64,000 nucleotides of DNA from Spirosoma lacussanchae (GCF_005870035.1 NZ_SWJG01000008.1:124001-188000), one strand, 5' to 3'; shown: positions 17,061 through 26,633, counted from the first letter of the stretch. The notes: generated by a model not told the origin, from the sequence alone. Program-made: numbers and translations.

Positions 17061-17942
17061 ATGAAATATAATGCATGTGTACTCCTGTCAGTGCTCACCC
17101 TGCTTTTAGTAAGCTCGCTGAACGCTCAGGTTTTAACCGACTCCGTGTTGGTAGAAGGGCACTACCGGTCGTTCCATTACAATACGCCATCCCCTGCATT
17201 ACGCAAACCCAGCCTGGTCTTTGTGCTGCACGGCTCGAACGGGAGTGGGCTGGGTATGATGAAAGCGGCTGCCCGGATGGAGCAGCAGGCCCGGACTGAG
17301 AACACTCTTGTCGTTTACCCCAACGGCTACAAACGTTACTGGAACGAGTGTCGAAAAGCGTCTCCGGCTGCGGCTAACAAAGAGAACATTAACGAGCAGG
17401 CTTTTTTTGAGGCCATGATTGCGTATTTCAATAAGCAATTCGGCGCGAATACCAACCAGGTTTTTGCGGTGGGCACCTCGGGTGGTGGCCATATGGCCTA
17501 TAAACTGGCGCTTACCATGCCTGATCGGTTCCGGGCTATTACGGCGATCATCGCTAACCTGCCCGATACTACCAATATGGACTGTGTCCCGACCGGAAAG
17601 CCGGTGCCTGTCATGATCATCAACGGAACCGACGATGACGTAAACCCGTACAACGGAGGCCTTGTCAACCTGGGCCCGACCATGAACATGGGAGAGGTTC
17701 GCTCTACTGCGCGAACTCTGGCGTATTGGGCCGATCTGGCCCGCTATCGTGGGCAGCCACGCCGGGAAAACCTGCCGGATGTGGACCCGAATGATGGCAG
17801 GACTATTGAACGATACACCTACCGCGAGCCCGGCAAACCCGAACTTGTTCTGCTCCGGGTAATCGGCGGAAAACACGACTATCCCAACGATCTGGATGTG
17901 CACGCAGAAGCGCTGCGGTTCTTCATGCGCCAGATTCGATAG
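17061..17942 (+). CDS. Secreted esterase, PHB-depolymerase/feruloyl-esterase-like
   Basis: 293 aa with a signal peptide (residues 1-22, VSSLNAQ). Alpha/beta-hydrolase features are VFVLHGSNGSG (oxyanion side), VGTSGGGHMAY (nucleophile Ser in GxSxG), MIINGTDDDVNPYNGG (acid) and GGKHDYPND (catalytic His). This matches the LpqC/PHB-depolymerase group, which contains feruloyl and acetyl-xylan esterases. In this glycan-degrading setting, removal of ester groups from plant polysaccharide is more likely than polyester breakdown. That is an inference from the neighbours. Confidence 0.82.
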   Translation: MKYNACVLLSVLTLLLVSSLNAQVLTDSVLVEGHYRSFHYNTPSPALRKPSLVFVLHGSNGSGLGMMKAAARMEQQARTENTLVVYPNGYKRYWNECRKASPAAANKENINEQAFFEAMIAYFNKQFGANTNQVFAVGTSGGGHMAYKLALTMPDRFRAITAIIANLPDTTNMDCVPTGKPVPVMIINGTDDDVNPYNGGLVNLGPTMNMGEVRSTARTLAYWADLARYRGQPRRENLPDVDPNDGRTIERYTYREPGKPELVLLRVIGGKHDYPNDLDVHAEALRFFMRQIR

Positions 17943-17990
17943 ATACTGGCGATAAACGCTGTCGGTGCGATAGTGGGTTAGCAACTATTA

Positions 17991-18026
17991 GAATCAAAAG
18001 CGGGTTATATTGCAATCAATTGATTC
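17991..18026. promoter_or_regulatory. Inverted-repeat operator candidate for the toxin-antitoxin pair
   Basis: GAATCAA at 17991-17997 is inverted at 18020-18026 (TTGATTC), and AATCAATTGATT at 18014-18025 is a perfect 12-bp palindrome sharing the same half-site. It lies about 50-85 bp before the antitoxin start, around a TATATTG -7-like sequence. Xre-type antitoxins usually repress their own promoters through such sites. Confidence 0.5.
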
Positions 18027-18074
18027 TGTTTAGAGAGCAGTTGACTAATTTCCCGAACGAAAATACCAGCTATT

Positions 18075-18503
18075 ATGGCTACCCAGGCAACGATAACGCC
18101 TTCTGCACGACCCGACCACAACGTAGTTCCGCTAACGGCCCTTCAGCTCATAGACCGCTCCCGGCAGGGATTGGCTGGTTCAGAAGCGGGGCGTGTTGCG
18201 GGCTTGCTGGGGGTTGCTGATAAGGAAATGGCCCGGCTGCTGAACCAGTCGGTCGCTACCTTTCATCGGCAGGCCAAAGCGGGTCGACTCGATGCGGCCA
18301 CCTCTGAGCGATTGCTGTTACTCAGTCGGCTGGCAGGTCACGGCACGGCTGTTTTTCAGGACCAGGGCAAGTTTACCCGCTGGCTCCGCCGGCCGCTGCG
18401 GGCGCTGGCTGACCGGTCACCACTCGATCTGATGGATAGTCCGACCGGCGTTCAGCTGGTAGAGGATCTGCTGGGGCGTATTAAGTACGGGGTATTCAGC
18501 TAA
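18075..18503 (+). CDS. Xre/MbcA/ParS-type antitoxin
   Basis: 142 aa, soluble. The middle (residues 55-95, VADKEMARLLNQSVATFHRQ) is the Xre-like HTH, and the C-terminus (residues 97-142, FQDQGKFTRWLRRP to LVEDLLGRIKYGVFS) is the DUF2384 toxin-binding domain. The stop TAA overlaps the start ATG of the RES gene (TAATG), giving translational coupling. It should neutralise the RES toxin and repress the operon. On a plasmid it would act as a stability module. Confidence 0.9.
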   Translation: MATQATITPSARPDHNVVPLTALQLIDRSRQGLAGSEAGRVAGLLGVADKEMARLLNQSVATFHRQAKAGRLDAATSERLLLLSRLAGHGTAVFQDQGKFTRWLRRPLRALADRSPLDLMDSPTGVQLVEDLLGRIKYGVFS

Positions 18504-18994
18504 TGGCTATCACCCTGTATCGAATCCAGACCGACAGCCACCGCGATACGATTCTGGACGGGATTGGTGCCCAGCTGCACGGAGGTCGCTGGAACGCCAA
18601 AGGTCGCCCCATGGTCTACACGGCTACGACACCGGAGCTTTGCTTTCTGGAGTATATGGTGCATCTCGACGGGACACCCCTGGCTGATCTGCCCCCGCTG
18701 ATTCTGTGCGAAATTTCGGTACCGGATGCGTCCATTGTGTACCTGTCGGCCCGTGAACTGCCGGTCGGTTGGGATGACCCGTTTGTGACTCCGCCCGGGC
18801 TGGCCAGCTATGCGGATGCGCAGTTCCGCCACCATGGGTCGTTATGCCTGGCAATCCCATCGGCAGTGGTGCCGCTATCGCCCTCCCGAAACGTCCTGAT
18901 CGATCCGCTGCATTCGCTACGACCGTCCTGTTCGGTACTGACGATTCAACCCTATCCCGTCGACCCCCGACTGCCGACCGCGTCAGTCGATTAG
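18503..18994 (+). CDS. RES-domain toxin
   Basis: 163 aa. Hallmarks of the RES domain are the early YRIQ, then GGRWNAKGRPMVYTA (conserved Arg and Tyr) and CFLEYMVH (conserved Glu), with a later Ser-rich region at HGSLCLAIPSAV. RES toxins such as MbcT degrade NAD+, stopping growth. Length and order (antitoxin first, one-base overlap) match known Xre-RES pairs. A perfect palindromic terminator follows. Confidence 0.9.
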   Translation: MAITLYRIQTDSHRDTILDGIGAQLHGGRWNAKGRPMVYTATTPELCFLEYMVHLDGTPLADLPPLILCEISVPDASIVYLSARELPVGWDDPFVTPPGLASYADAQFRHHGSLCLAIPSAVVPLSPSRNVLIDPLHSLRPSCSVLTIQPYPVDPRLPTASVD

Positions 18995-19005
18995 TCGATA
19001 ACTAA

Positions 19006-19031
19006 ACAGGCGGCTTCCGGAAGCCGCCTGT
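19006..19031. terminator. Bidirectional terminator between the RES toxin and SusD
   Basis: A perfect 26-bp palindrome (13-bp arms 19006-19018 and 19019-19031) between convergent genes, 12 bp past one stop and 15 bp past the other. It would serve both strands. Confidence 0.8.
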
Positions 19032-19045
19032 CTGGTATAGAGAGG

Positions 19046-20467
19046 TTAAGGTTTGTCCCACCAAAGCGGTGTCGAAAGCGGCACTTCGGCCGGTACGTTC
19101 GCGCCGTTTTTCGATGTTTCCCCGTTGGGGTAGGCAACCCGGCGGATAAAGGTAGGCAGCGCGGCATTGAGCGGCAACGTAAACCCTTTGTACTGATAAT
19201 CATACCGACGGGCATCGTTCCAGGCTTCGGGATTGAGATAGGTCACGACGTACTTTTCCTTGAAAATCAGGTCGAGGGTCAGCTTATCGGCACCAACGCT
19301 AACGGCCGGATTGGCCAGATAGGTGTCACGAGCCGCCGTGGCCACGCCCAGTTTATCCATATTGGCCCGGATACCAGCCAGATAGGCCGTATAGGCGCGC
19401 GCCCGGTCACTAGCCCGGAAAGCCGCTTCGGCCTCAACAAACTTCATTTCAGCATAGGTAACAATAAGCAGGGGAGAGGCATCACCCGTTAGGGGCGAAT
19501 TCAGCGATATATACACTTCATCCTTCACCGTATTGTTGCCGCCAACGTTTCCCTGTCCGTTGCGCGTACCAACGTAGGTGTTGTTCACGGTTCGATCGGT
19601 GATCTTCTCAATGCGTGGATCGACCAGGCCATAGGTTGTCCCGTTCAGTTGATTGATCAGCTGGGTAGACAGCCAGCCGTCCAGTACCAGCGAGGCATTG
19701 TTACGGGCCACCTGTGCCCAGGGATTCCGTAGCAAAAACGCACTCATCTGCGCATCATCGGCATTGGACCCGTAGGATTTCGACACCGCATCGAGCACGG
19801 CAGCCGGGCTGTACGAACCCTTTTTCGAGATTTTGTTGAGCATACGTGCCTTCAGGGCGTTGGCAGTCTTGATCCAGGCGGCCGTACTGCCTTTGTGAAT
19901 CAGGTCGTTGGCCGCCTGTAGCTTCAGCCGTGAGTCCGTTTTGGCCAGCTCGGTGAGGCTCTCGTTCAGCAGCGACAAGGCCGTTGTGTACAGGGTCTCT
20001 TCCGAATCGTAGGCAGGGGTGAGGGTTGTCCCGTCGAACGCGTCGGAGAAGGGTGCGGCCCCGAATGTGTCACCAATCAGGTTGAGGTGGTAGGCCAGCA
20101 TCACATCGGCAACCCCAACGTATTCCGATGCCGCCTGCTCCTGCGCCCGTCGTTTCAGATCGTACAGATCGGCCATCGCGAAGTACACATAATCCCAGGT
20201 ACCGGTATAGTCGGTTATCTGATATGTATCCGTCGATCCACCCGCGCCCGGACCAGCCAGGTACTGGACGAAATAAGAAGTGGTGTTGGCTACCCGCTGC
20301 GAGCTGTAAGCCGTTTTCTGGGTTGTTGTCGACAGCAGCGAACTCAGGGGCGGATTAGCAATCAGGTTCGGGTTCGTGTTCTGTTCAAAATAGTCCTGAC
20401 AGCTGGTTGCTCCGACCAGGAGGAGCGTAGTCAGGGCCAGGAAGGTATATCGATTAGCTAATTTCAT
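19046..20467 (-). CDS. SusD/RagB-type outer-membrane lipoprotein
   Basis: 473 aa with a lipoprotein signal (LLLVGATSCQ, lipidated Cys near residue 23). CQDYFEQNTNPN is the usual mature start of the SusD-like_2 type. The helical TPR-like body includes TWDYVYFAMADLYDL and YAEMKFVEAEAAFR, and the end is PLSTPLWWDKP. It caps the SusC channel and binds the glycan at the cell surface. It follows the SusC gene by 24 bp, so the two form one operon. The glycan cannot be read from the protein; CE15 and CE20-like esterases nearby suggest plant cell-wall material. Confidence 0.93.
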   Translation of the reverse strand: MKLANRYTFLALTTLLLVGATSCQDYFEQNTNPNLIANPPLSSLLSTTTQKTAYSSQRVANTTSYFVQYLAGPGAGGSTDTYQITDYTGTWDYVYFAMADLYDLKRRAQEQAASEYVGVADVMLAYHLNLIGDTFGAAPFSDAFDGTTLTPAYDSEETLYTTALSLLNESLTELAKTDSRLKLQAANDLIHKGSTAAWIKTANALKARMLNKISKKGSYSPAAVLDAVSKSYGSNADDAQMSAFLLRNPWAQVARNNASLVLDGWLSTQLINQLNGTTYGLVDPRIEKITDRTVNNTYVGTRNGQGNVGGNNTVKDEVYISLNSPLTGDASPLLIVTYAEMKFVEAEAAFRASDRARAYTAYLAGIRANMDKLGVATAARDTYLANPAVSVGADKLTLDLIFKEKYVVTYLNPEAWNDARRYDYQYKGFTLPLNAALPTFIRRVAYPNGETSKNGANVPAEVPLSTPLWWDKP

Positions 20468-20491
20468 GATGCGCTTGGGAAAAAAAGTCGG

Positions 20492-23400
20492 TTAAAAACC
20501 TGCATTGAGCGTGAAGAGAAAACTCCGAACGGCGGGATAGGTGAAGCCAGTGAACCCATCGATATTACTGCCGCTGTTGGTCGAGCTGGTTTCGGGGTCG
20601 TAGCCGGTGAACTTGGTCCAGAGGGCGAGGTTATTGCCCGTTACGCTAACCGACACGTTCTTGATCACCGAATGGCTGAACAGCGACGAAGGCAGGGCGT
20701 AAGTCAGCCCAGCCGAGCGGAGCCGAACCCAGGACGCGTCTTCGATGAAGTTCTCCGAAACGCCCCGGTGCACGTTCCGGTAGAAGCCGTTTCCGTAGTC
20801 AACTCCGTCCGGTCCAACGCCCTGGCCCAGATAGACGGCTTTTGTGTTGGGGGTGCCGTTGGCCAGCACACCGTCAAAGACTTTGGTGGTGTTGCGGTCT
20901 TCGGTATATTCGGCAATACCGAACGCGGAGAAGAAGTTACCCAGCTGATTGTACCGATCCTGCCCAACGCGGGCGTCGACGAGGGCCGTCAGGGTGAAGT
21001 TGCCGTAGCGCAGGGTGTTATTCAGGCCACCGATCCATTTTGGTTGTGAGTTACCCAGTATTTTCTGAGTTGTATTGATAACGGGAAAGCCATTGGCGCC
21101 GATAACGATGGGGCGGCTGCGGTCCAGTTCGGGTGATGCATTGGCTTCGCCGGTGTTGGGGTAATACCGCTGGTAGCTCCGGCCGTAGAGGTTACCATAG
21201 GCATAGCCCGGCACGAGACGCATCGTTACGGTCGAGCTGGAGTAGCCAAACTGGCTGGCGTAGTTAATCTCCGTCAGACCATCGCGCAGACTCAGAATTT
21301 TGTTCCGGTTGGCCGAGAAGTTCAGATTTACATCCCAGGTCAGCTTACTGGTCCGGACGGGGGTGGCGCGCAGAATCAGCTCGATACCCCGGTTACGCAT
21401 AGACCCGGAGTTGATGGCCGCCCGGACGTAGCCCGTTGCCGACGACACGTCGACCGATATAATCTGATCGCGACTGAGGGAGTTGTAGTAAGTCAGGTCA
21501 AGACCCAGTCGGTTGTCGAGAAAACCCATTTCCAGACCGGCCTCGAATGTATCGGTAAACTCGGGACGCAGGTTCGGATCGCCCAGCAACGAACCCCGGG
21601 TAAAGCCGGTCGAGCCCGACGGGAGTTGGGCGTAGGACGCATAACCCGTAATAGTCGAGTAGGGGGCTGCGTCTTTCCCGATCTGTGCGTACGAGGCCCG
21701 CAGCTTACCCATACTGATGACTTCAGGTAGTTTAAACTGCTGGGAGAAGATATAAGCCAGACTGGCCGACGGATAAAAAAACGAGTTATTGGGTGCCTGC
21801 AGGGAAGAGGTGATGTCGTTACGGCCGGTCAGGGTCAGGAACAGGAAATCCTTGTAATCGAGGGTAAGCTCTCCAAAAATGCCCATCAGCCGGTAATCTT
21901 CTCCGCTTTGTACCGCCGTGATCGTTTTGGCGTTGCGCAGGTCGAAGTAATCATAGACCGTCAGCTCATTGCCTTCTGCTCCAAAACTCCGGATACGCCG
22001 GTCGTAGAGGTCATGGCCGAGCCGGAACGTGGTGTTCAGGTTTTGTCCGATTTTGGTGTTTGTACTGGCCGTAAACGTCGACGTTATGGCCCGGAAGCTG
22101 GTATTGTACTGGTAAACAAACCCCAGCACGTTGTCCTCAAACACCCGCTCGCCTGCCAGGCCAGTTGGACCCGGTGCCGTACGGACCCGTCCGTCCGAAT
22201 AGGTATCGAGCCCGGCCCGGTAGTTTAGCGATAGCCACTTGAGCGGGTTATAAACGAAGTTTAACCCACCTACCAGCCGGTTCACGTTATCGCGAAGTTT
22301 ATTGGAGTATGCCCCGTAAATCGGATTGCCGTTACCGTAGGTGTTCTGGGTGCCATCCGGTTTCCGGAAATCCCGCACATCGTAGCGGGGCGACCAGTAG
22401 CTCAGGCTCTCGTTGAAACGGTCAGCATTGTAGCGGTCGCCCCCCGAGTTGATGAAGTTGAGCGTCGAGTTGACACTGAATTTGTCGCTCAGTTTCACGT
22501 TGGTGTTCAGCCGAACCGACAGCTTGTTGAAGTTGGTGAAGGGAATCACCCCTTCGTGGCGCAGATGGTTGACCGACGACAGAAACGTAATTTTATCGGT
22601 ACCGCCCGTAAACGACAGGTTGTTCTGATACTGCCTGCCGGTCTGGTAGGCATCTTTGAAAGGATTGTACAGGCGCTGTGGATGCGTCGGGTCAATTTTT
22701 ATGGCGTCTTCTACCGTTGGACCCCAGGACGGGAAAAAATCCTGCGGGTTGTAGACGCCCGAATACCCGATGGTATATCTGTCCTGCACCTCGGGATATT
22801 TGTTCACGTTTTCGACGCCAAACGTGCTGGTAAAGTTGGTCCGCAGGGTGCCGGCTTTTCCTGACTTAGTGGTAATGACCACCACCCCGTTTGCGCCCCG
22901 AAGACCGTAGAGGGCGGTGGCAGCACCACCTTTCAGGATATTGATTGTTTCAATGTCGTCGGGGTTGATGTCTGCAGCCCGGTTCGAGAGGCCGCGAAGC
23001 TCGGCTCCGGACCCAATGGTCGATGTGCTGTTGTCGAGCAGGATACCGTCCACTACAAACAGAGGCTGGTTGTCGCGACTAACGTCGAGCGAGTTGATGC
23101 CCCGAATCAGGATGCGGGCTCCCTGACCCGGCGCACCACCCGTGCTGGAAATCGTTACGCCGGCTACTTTGCCCTGCAGGGCGTTCACGACGTTGGTTTG
23201 TCGGTTCTGAACGATCTCGGTGGCGTCGACACCCTGAGTGGCATAGCCAAGATCCTTTTTCGCGCGGCTGATACCCAGGGCCGTCACAACGACCTCGTTC
23301 AGCTGCCGGTCGTCCTGTTTGAGGCTAACATTGATACTGGTGCGGTTCCCAACGGAAATTTCCTGATTGATGTAGCCGATATAGCTGAAAACCAGTGTGG

Positions 23401-23611
23401 CCGCAGGCGCAGTGACACGCAGTCGGAATTGCCCGTCGGCATCGGTCTGAGTACCGGTAGTCGTTCCTTTTACCGACACGTTTACCCCGGGGAGGGGTGA
23501 GTTGTCGGCATTGGCGGTAACACGGCCGCTCACGTCTACCGACTGCGCCTGAGTCGCCAATGTGGTGAGAAACAGAACCAGGCCAAGCCAGCATCGTAAT
23601 AGTTCTTTCAT
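20492..23611 (-). CDS. SusC/RagA-type TonB-dependent receptor
   Basis: 1039 aa. A signal peptide ends at ATQAQ (about residue 23), followed by a carboxypeptidase-D-like domain (VDVSGRVTANADNSPLPGVN), the plug (LNEVVVTALGISRAKKDLGY, ILIRGINSL, INILKGGAATALYGLRGANG) and a 22-strand barrel ending FLFTLNAGF. It imports glycan fragments across the outer membrane with TonB energy, in complex with the SusD partner downstream. A consensus promoter lies upstream at 23660-23690. Confidence 0.95.
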   Translation of the reverse strand: MKELLRCWLGLVLFLTTLATQAQSVDVSGRVTANADNSPLPGVNVSVKGTTTGTQTDADGQFRLRVTAPAATLVFSYIGYINQEISVGNRTSINVSLKQDDRQLNEVVVTALGISRAKKDLGYATQGVDATEIVQNRQTNVVNALQGKVAGVTISSTGGAPGQGARILIRGINSLDVSRDNQPLFVVDGILLDNSTSTIGSGAELRGLSNRAADINPDDIETINILKGGAATALYGLRGANGVVVITTKSGKAGTLRTNFTSTFGVENVNKYPEVQDRYTIGYSGVYNPQDFFPSWGPTVEDAIKIDPTHPQRLYNPFKDAYQTGRQYQNNLSFTGGTDKITFLSSVNHLRHEGVIPFTNFNKLSVRLNTNVKLSDKFSVNSTLNFINSGGDRYNADRFNESLSYWSPRYDVRDFRKPDGTQNTYGNGNPIYGAYSNKLRDNVNRLVGGLNFVYNPLKWLSLNYRAGLDTYSDGRVRTAPGPTGLAGERVFEDNVLGFVYQYNTSFRAITSTFTASTNTKIGQNLNTTFRLGHDLYDRRIRSFGAEGNELTVYDYFDLRNAKTITAVQSGEDYRLMGIFGELTLDYKDFLFLTLTGRNDITSSLQAPNNSFFYPSASLAYIFSQQFKLPEVISMGKLRASYAQIGKDAAPYSTITGYASYAQLPSGSTGFTRGSLLGDPNLRPEFTDTFEAGLEMGFLDNRLGLDLTYYNSLSRDQIISVDVSSATGYVRAAINSGSMRNRGIELILRATPVRTSKLTWDVNLNFSANRNKILSLRDGLTEINYASQFGYSSSTVTMRLVPGYAYGNLYGRSYQRYYPNTGEANASPELDRSRPIVIGANGFPVINTTQKILGNSQPKWIGGLNNTLRYGNFTLTALVDARVGQDRYNQLGNFFSAFGIAEYTEDRNTTKVFDGVLANGTPNTKAVYLGQGVGPDGVDYGNGFYRNVHRGVSENFIEDASWVRLRSAGLTYALPSSLFSHSVIKNVSVSVTGNNLALWTKFTGYDPETSSTNSGSNIDGFTGFTYPAVRSFLFTLNAGF

Positions 23612-23659
23612 GTTGAGAATCAGTTAATTATATGAAAAATGTATAGGAAGTAAGTCTAG

Positions 23660-23690
23660 CAAATTTAGAGATTAATAAAAGTTTTGCAAA
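23660..23690 (-). promoter_or_regulatory. Consensus Bacteroidota promoter for the susCD pair
   Basis: On the minus strand, TTTG (23687-23690) is followed after 19 nt by TAAATTTG (23660-23667), an exact match to the primary sigma pattern TTTG-N19-21-TAnnTTTG. The transcript would start near 23653, about 40 nt before the SusC ATG. Confidence 0.75.
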
Positions 23691-23837
23691 TATTGCAGAA
23701 CGGCAAAGAATATTCTGCTTTCTTCGAATGATGCCACATACTAGCCCGAAATAGCCTTAAGGGCATCTATACGTCTATCAATTAGCTGCTTACGAATGCT
23801 CTGTTTTTCCTATTAATTCTTGAACAACCTGAATCTT

Positions 23838-24887
23838 ATGAAAAAAAAATTAGTTGCCCCCTGGCTACTTGGGCTCCTGCTGGTCACCAACCCAACGGCT
23901 TGGGCTCAGGTACCAACAACAAGCCCGAAAGGGCAGCCGGTCATTGTCCAGCGAATGGAGCGGGAACTGGAACGCATTGCCAGACTCGGTGGGGGACAGG
24001 TCGGCGTTCAGGCAATCCATCTGGAGTCGGGGCAGCAGATCAGCTATAACCCACAGCTAAAATTCCCGATGGCCAGTACGGTTAAAGTCGCTATTGCGGT
24101 ACAGCTGTTGCAGCGAATCGAGCGGGGCGAGCTGTCGCTGATGACGATGGTCGATCTCAAACCGTCGGACTTGCATCCGGGAAGTGGCACCCTGACGGCG
24201 CTCTTCAACAAACCCGGTGTACAACTATCGGTGCAGAACCTGCTGGAGTTGATGATGGTCATCAGCGACAATTCGGCGACGGATATCCTGCTCCGCCTGG
24301 CGGGTGGGCCGGAAGCGGTACGAAACTGCCTGAAATCGCTGAACGTGCAGGGAATGTCGGTCGACCGGTCGATTATTGAGTTACTGGCCGATTTGCAGGG
24401 TGTTACCCTGCCTCCTGCCGACCAGTGGACGACCGGATTCTACGAAAACCTGGAAAAAGCAAGGGCGCCGGAAGCGCGCAAGAAAGCCGTCGAAGCGTTC
24501 GGTACCGATCCGCGAGACACCTCAACGCCCGCTGCCATGGTCGACCTGCTGGCAAAAATCTACCAGGGAAAAGCCCTTAAGCCCGAAAGCCGTGATGTAT
24601 TGCTGGGTGTTATGGAACGCTGCCGGAGTGGCGAGGCCCGGCTCCGGGGCTTTTTACCGCCCAATACCGTGCTGGCGCACAAGACCGGCTCGCTCGGCGC
24701 CACCGCCACCGACGATGTAGGCTACATAACCCTGCCCGACGATGCGGGCCACATTGCCATCGCCGTATTCATTGGGCCATCGACCCAACCCACCGCCGAG
24801 CGGGAGCAGACCATTGCCCATATGGCCCGGGCCGTCTACGATTACTTCCTGTTCCAGCCACTGTCTGCAAGAGAAACCTCACGCTGA
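23838..24887 (+). CDS. Class A beta-lactamase-like serine hydrolase with altered omega loop
   Basis: 349 aa from ATG 23838 (an in-frame TTG lies at 23820). Signal peptide 1-24 (NPTAWAQ). Class A motifs are present: Ser80-x-x-Lys83 (MASTVK), Ser143-Asp144-Asn145 and Lys282-Thr283-Gly284. The omega-loop segment reads VDRSIIELLADLQ: aligning Arg177 with Arg164 of TEM places Ile at the Glu166 position and Leu at Asn170. About 30 extra residues lie before RDTSTPAAM. Class A enzymes need Glu166 to hydrolyse the acyl-enzyme. This protein may therefore be a slow lactamase, a penicillin-binding or transpeptidase-like enzyme, or may use another acid. Resistance is not established. It is divergent from susC. 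Confidence 0.82.
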   Translation: MKKKLVAPWLLGLLLVTNPTAWAQVPTTSPKGQPVIVQRMERELERIARLGGGQVGVQAIHLESGQQISYNPQLKFPMASTVKVAIAVQLLQRIERGELSLMTMVDLKPSDLHPGSGTLTALFNKPGVQLSVQNLLELMMVISDNSATDILLRLAGGPEAVRNCLKSLNVQGMSVDRSIIELLADLQGVTLPPADQWTTGFYENLEKARAPEARKKAVEAFGTDPRDTSTPAAMVDLLAKIYQGKALKPESRDVLLGVMERCRSGEARLRGFLPPNTVLAHKTGSLGATATDDVGYITLPDDAGHIAIAVFIGPSTQPTAEREQTIAHMARAVYDYFLFQPLSARETSR

Positions 24888-24956
24888 CACGGACTTTAGA
24901 TAGAACCGGCTAGCCATGGGCCGACATCCCGGACGTCTTTGCTGGTTTTAACAACA

Positions 24957-25000
24957 ATGCGCCCCCACTCGGCACGAAATGCAGCGGAGTGGGGGCGCAT
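24957..25000. terminator. Strong hairpin between convergent genes
   Basis: A perfect 14-bp GC-rich stem (24957-24970 with 24987-25000) and 16-nt loop, between the ends of the lactamase-like and CE15-like genes. It is likely a bidirectional terminator. Confidence 0.75.
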
Positions 25001-25088
25001 TAAATGGGCACTATAGAGACTGGACCGGCTAGTAATAACGTGCGTTATCTATGATCCACGTCAGTACCCTCCCGATGGCTGGAGCCTG

Positions 25089-26633
25089 CTATTTGGCGGT
25101 ACGGGTGTAGTTGAACCGTTTACTGGCCCAGGGTATGACATGTTGAAAATTAGGCGCATCGGTATGGCCCCCGTTGTGCTGACGCCAGGCCAGTTCGCCA
25201 TCCATGAGCCCGGTCAGTACCGGCGGCATTTGTTCAGTAGTGTAGTCATTACTAACGCCCAGATCCCGGGCTCCGAGCAGTCGGTAAACGGAACCAGCCG
25301 CTACGGTGGCTTTGTAACTCCCCGTCTGATCGAGCCATTTGGCGTCGCCTTTTTCGGGTATCCCGTAACTGACAAACGTGGGACGAGGTGCACACAAGGC
25401 CAGGAGCTGGTGCGAATCGACTGGTAGGTCGCAGCCCGTTTTGCGGCCAAACGTAGATTCATCGGCTGCGTACTTCAGGTAGTTTCCCGCCATCCAGTGA
25501 TAGCTGCCACTGTTTGTCAGGCTTTCAACCGCTTCGCCAAACACCCGGCGGTGCAGTGTGGCCCCGCCCTTGCCCGAAGACCCGATAAGGCCCATACCAA
25601 ACCGCTGATCAAAAGCCATGGCCACCAGGGCCGCTTTCCCGTAGCGCGAAACGCCCTCAATTCCCACCTGTTTCGCGTTGACCATAGGTTCTGTTTCCAG
25701 GTAGTCGAGCGCTCGGGAGGCCCCCCAGGCCCAGGCTCGTAAAGCGCCCCAGTCGTCGGGTTTGCGGGGTTGACCTTTGTTAACGAGACCTATGATGCCC
25801 CGGGTCAGGCCCGACCCGTTGTCGGCCTGTATACTATTCGGTTCGATTGTACAGTAGCCCCAGCCGGCGGCCAGCAACTGCTCGGTCGGGGGCGAATCGC
25901 CATTCGGCGGTGGAGCAAAAAAGTTGGGTCCGGGTAATCGGGTAATGGGATTATAGGCCGGATACCGGTCAAAAATGGCTTTCATCTCCGGATTGCTTCT
26001 GATCATCATCTCCTTGAAAGCGGTATTGAGCTTTTCGAGGTCGGCCGGTGAGGGTTGAGCGGGAGCAGGTAAAGTCGGGAACCCCAGCATCATCATCACC
26101 GGAACCGGTCCCTTTACATTGGCCGGCAGCACCAGTACCATGTTGATGTTCACGTCGATCAGCGGGTAGTCGCGGTTATCGACCCGCCCGATTAGCTGTT
26201 TAGCGACTACGGGCGTACGGCCAACAAATTCGTTGTCGGTAATTTTTGTGATCCAGGTTACTTTGGGCGGGTTAGCAGGCACCCGACCGTATACTTCCCG
26301 TTCAAAATCGTCTATGAGTTCGGGTCGGCGGGTTTTCCACCACTGGTCGGGGGTGGTTACTTTCCTGCCATTTCTGGTGGTGAGCAGATCAGGAAGCTGC
26401 GGACAGGGGTCGGCTTTGGCTTCGTCGTAGTTTGCGTGATTCGGATCGGCCTCGTTGGCGCTGGGTCCGGGCCTTAATTTTTTTATGCCCAGCTGCTGCA
26501 TCATGTTGGCCTGATCCTGCTGGGCCGTCCAGGTTTTGAGGGGCGGGTATTTACTACTGTCAATCACTGCTTGCTGAGCCGCGGCCCCGCAAGAGAGGCT
26601 GGCGAGCAGGCCAAGGGTCAGGTAGGTTCGCAT
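25089..26633 (-). CDS. CE15-type glucuronoyl esterase-like protein
   Basis: 514 aa with a signal peptide (SCGAAAQ, about residue 19). Alpha/beta hydrolase of the CE15 type: GVSRYGKAAL holds the nucleophile Ser in the family motif (usually GCSRxGK), LPVDSHQLLALCAPRP is the following conserved helix, and NGGHTDAPNF supplies the catalytic His. CE15 enzymes split the ester between 4-O-methyl-glucuronate on xylan and lignin alcohols. The Cys of GCSR is Val here. It lies 22 bp after the sialate-O-acetylesterase-like gene on the same strand, so the two are probably cotranscribed. Confidence 0.82.
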   Translation of the reverse strand: MRTYLTLGLLASLSCGAAAQQAVIDSSKYPPLKTWTAQQDQANMMQQLGIKKLRPGPSANEADPNHANYDEAKADPCPQLPDLLTTRNGRKVTTPDQWWKTRRPELIDDFEREVYGRVPANPPKVTWITKITDNEFVGRTPVVAKQLIGRVDNRDYPLIDVNINMVLVLPANVKGPVPVMMMLGFPTLPAPAQPSPADLEKLNTAFKEMMIRSNPEMKAIFDRYPAYNPITRLPGPNFFAPPPNGDSPPTEQLLAAGWGYCTIEPNSIQADNGSGLTRGIIGLVNKGQPRKPDDWGALRAWAWGASRALDYLETEPMVNAKQVGIEGVSRYGKAALVAMAFDQRFGMGLIGSSGKGGATLHRRVFGEAVESLTNSGSYHWMAGNYLKYAADESTFGRKTGCDLPVDSHQLLALCAPRPTFVSYGIPEKGDAKWLDQTGSYKATVAAGSVYRLLGARDLGVSNDYTTEQMPPVLTGLMDGELAWRQHNGGHTDAPNFQHVIPWASKRFNYTRTAK

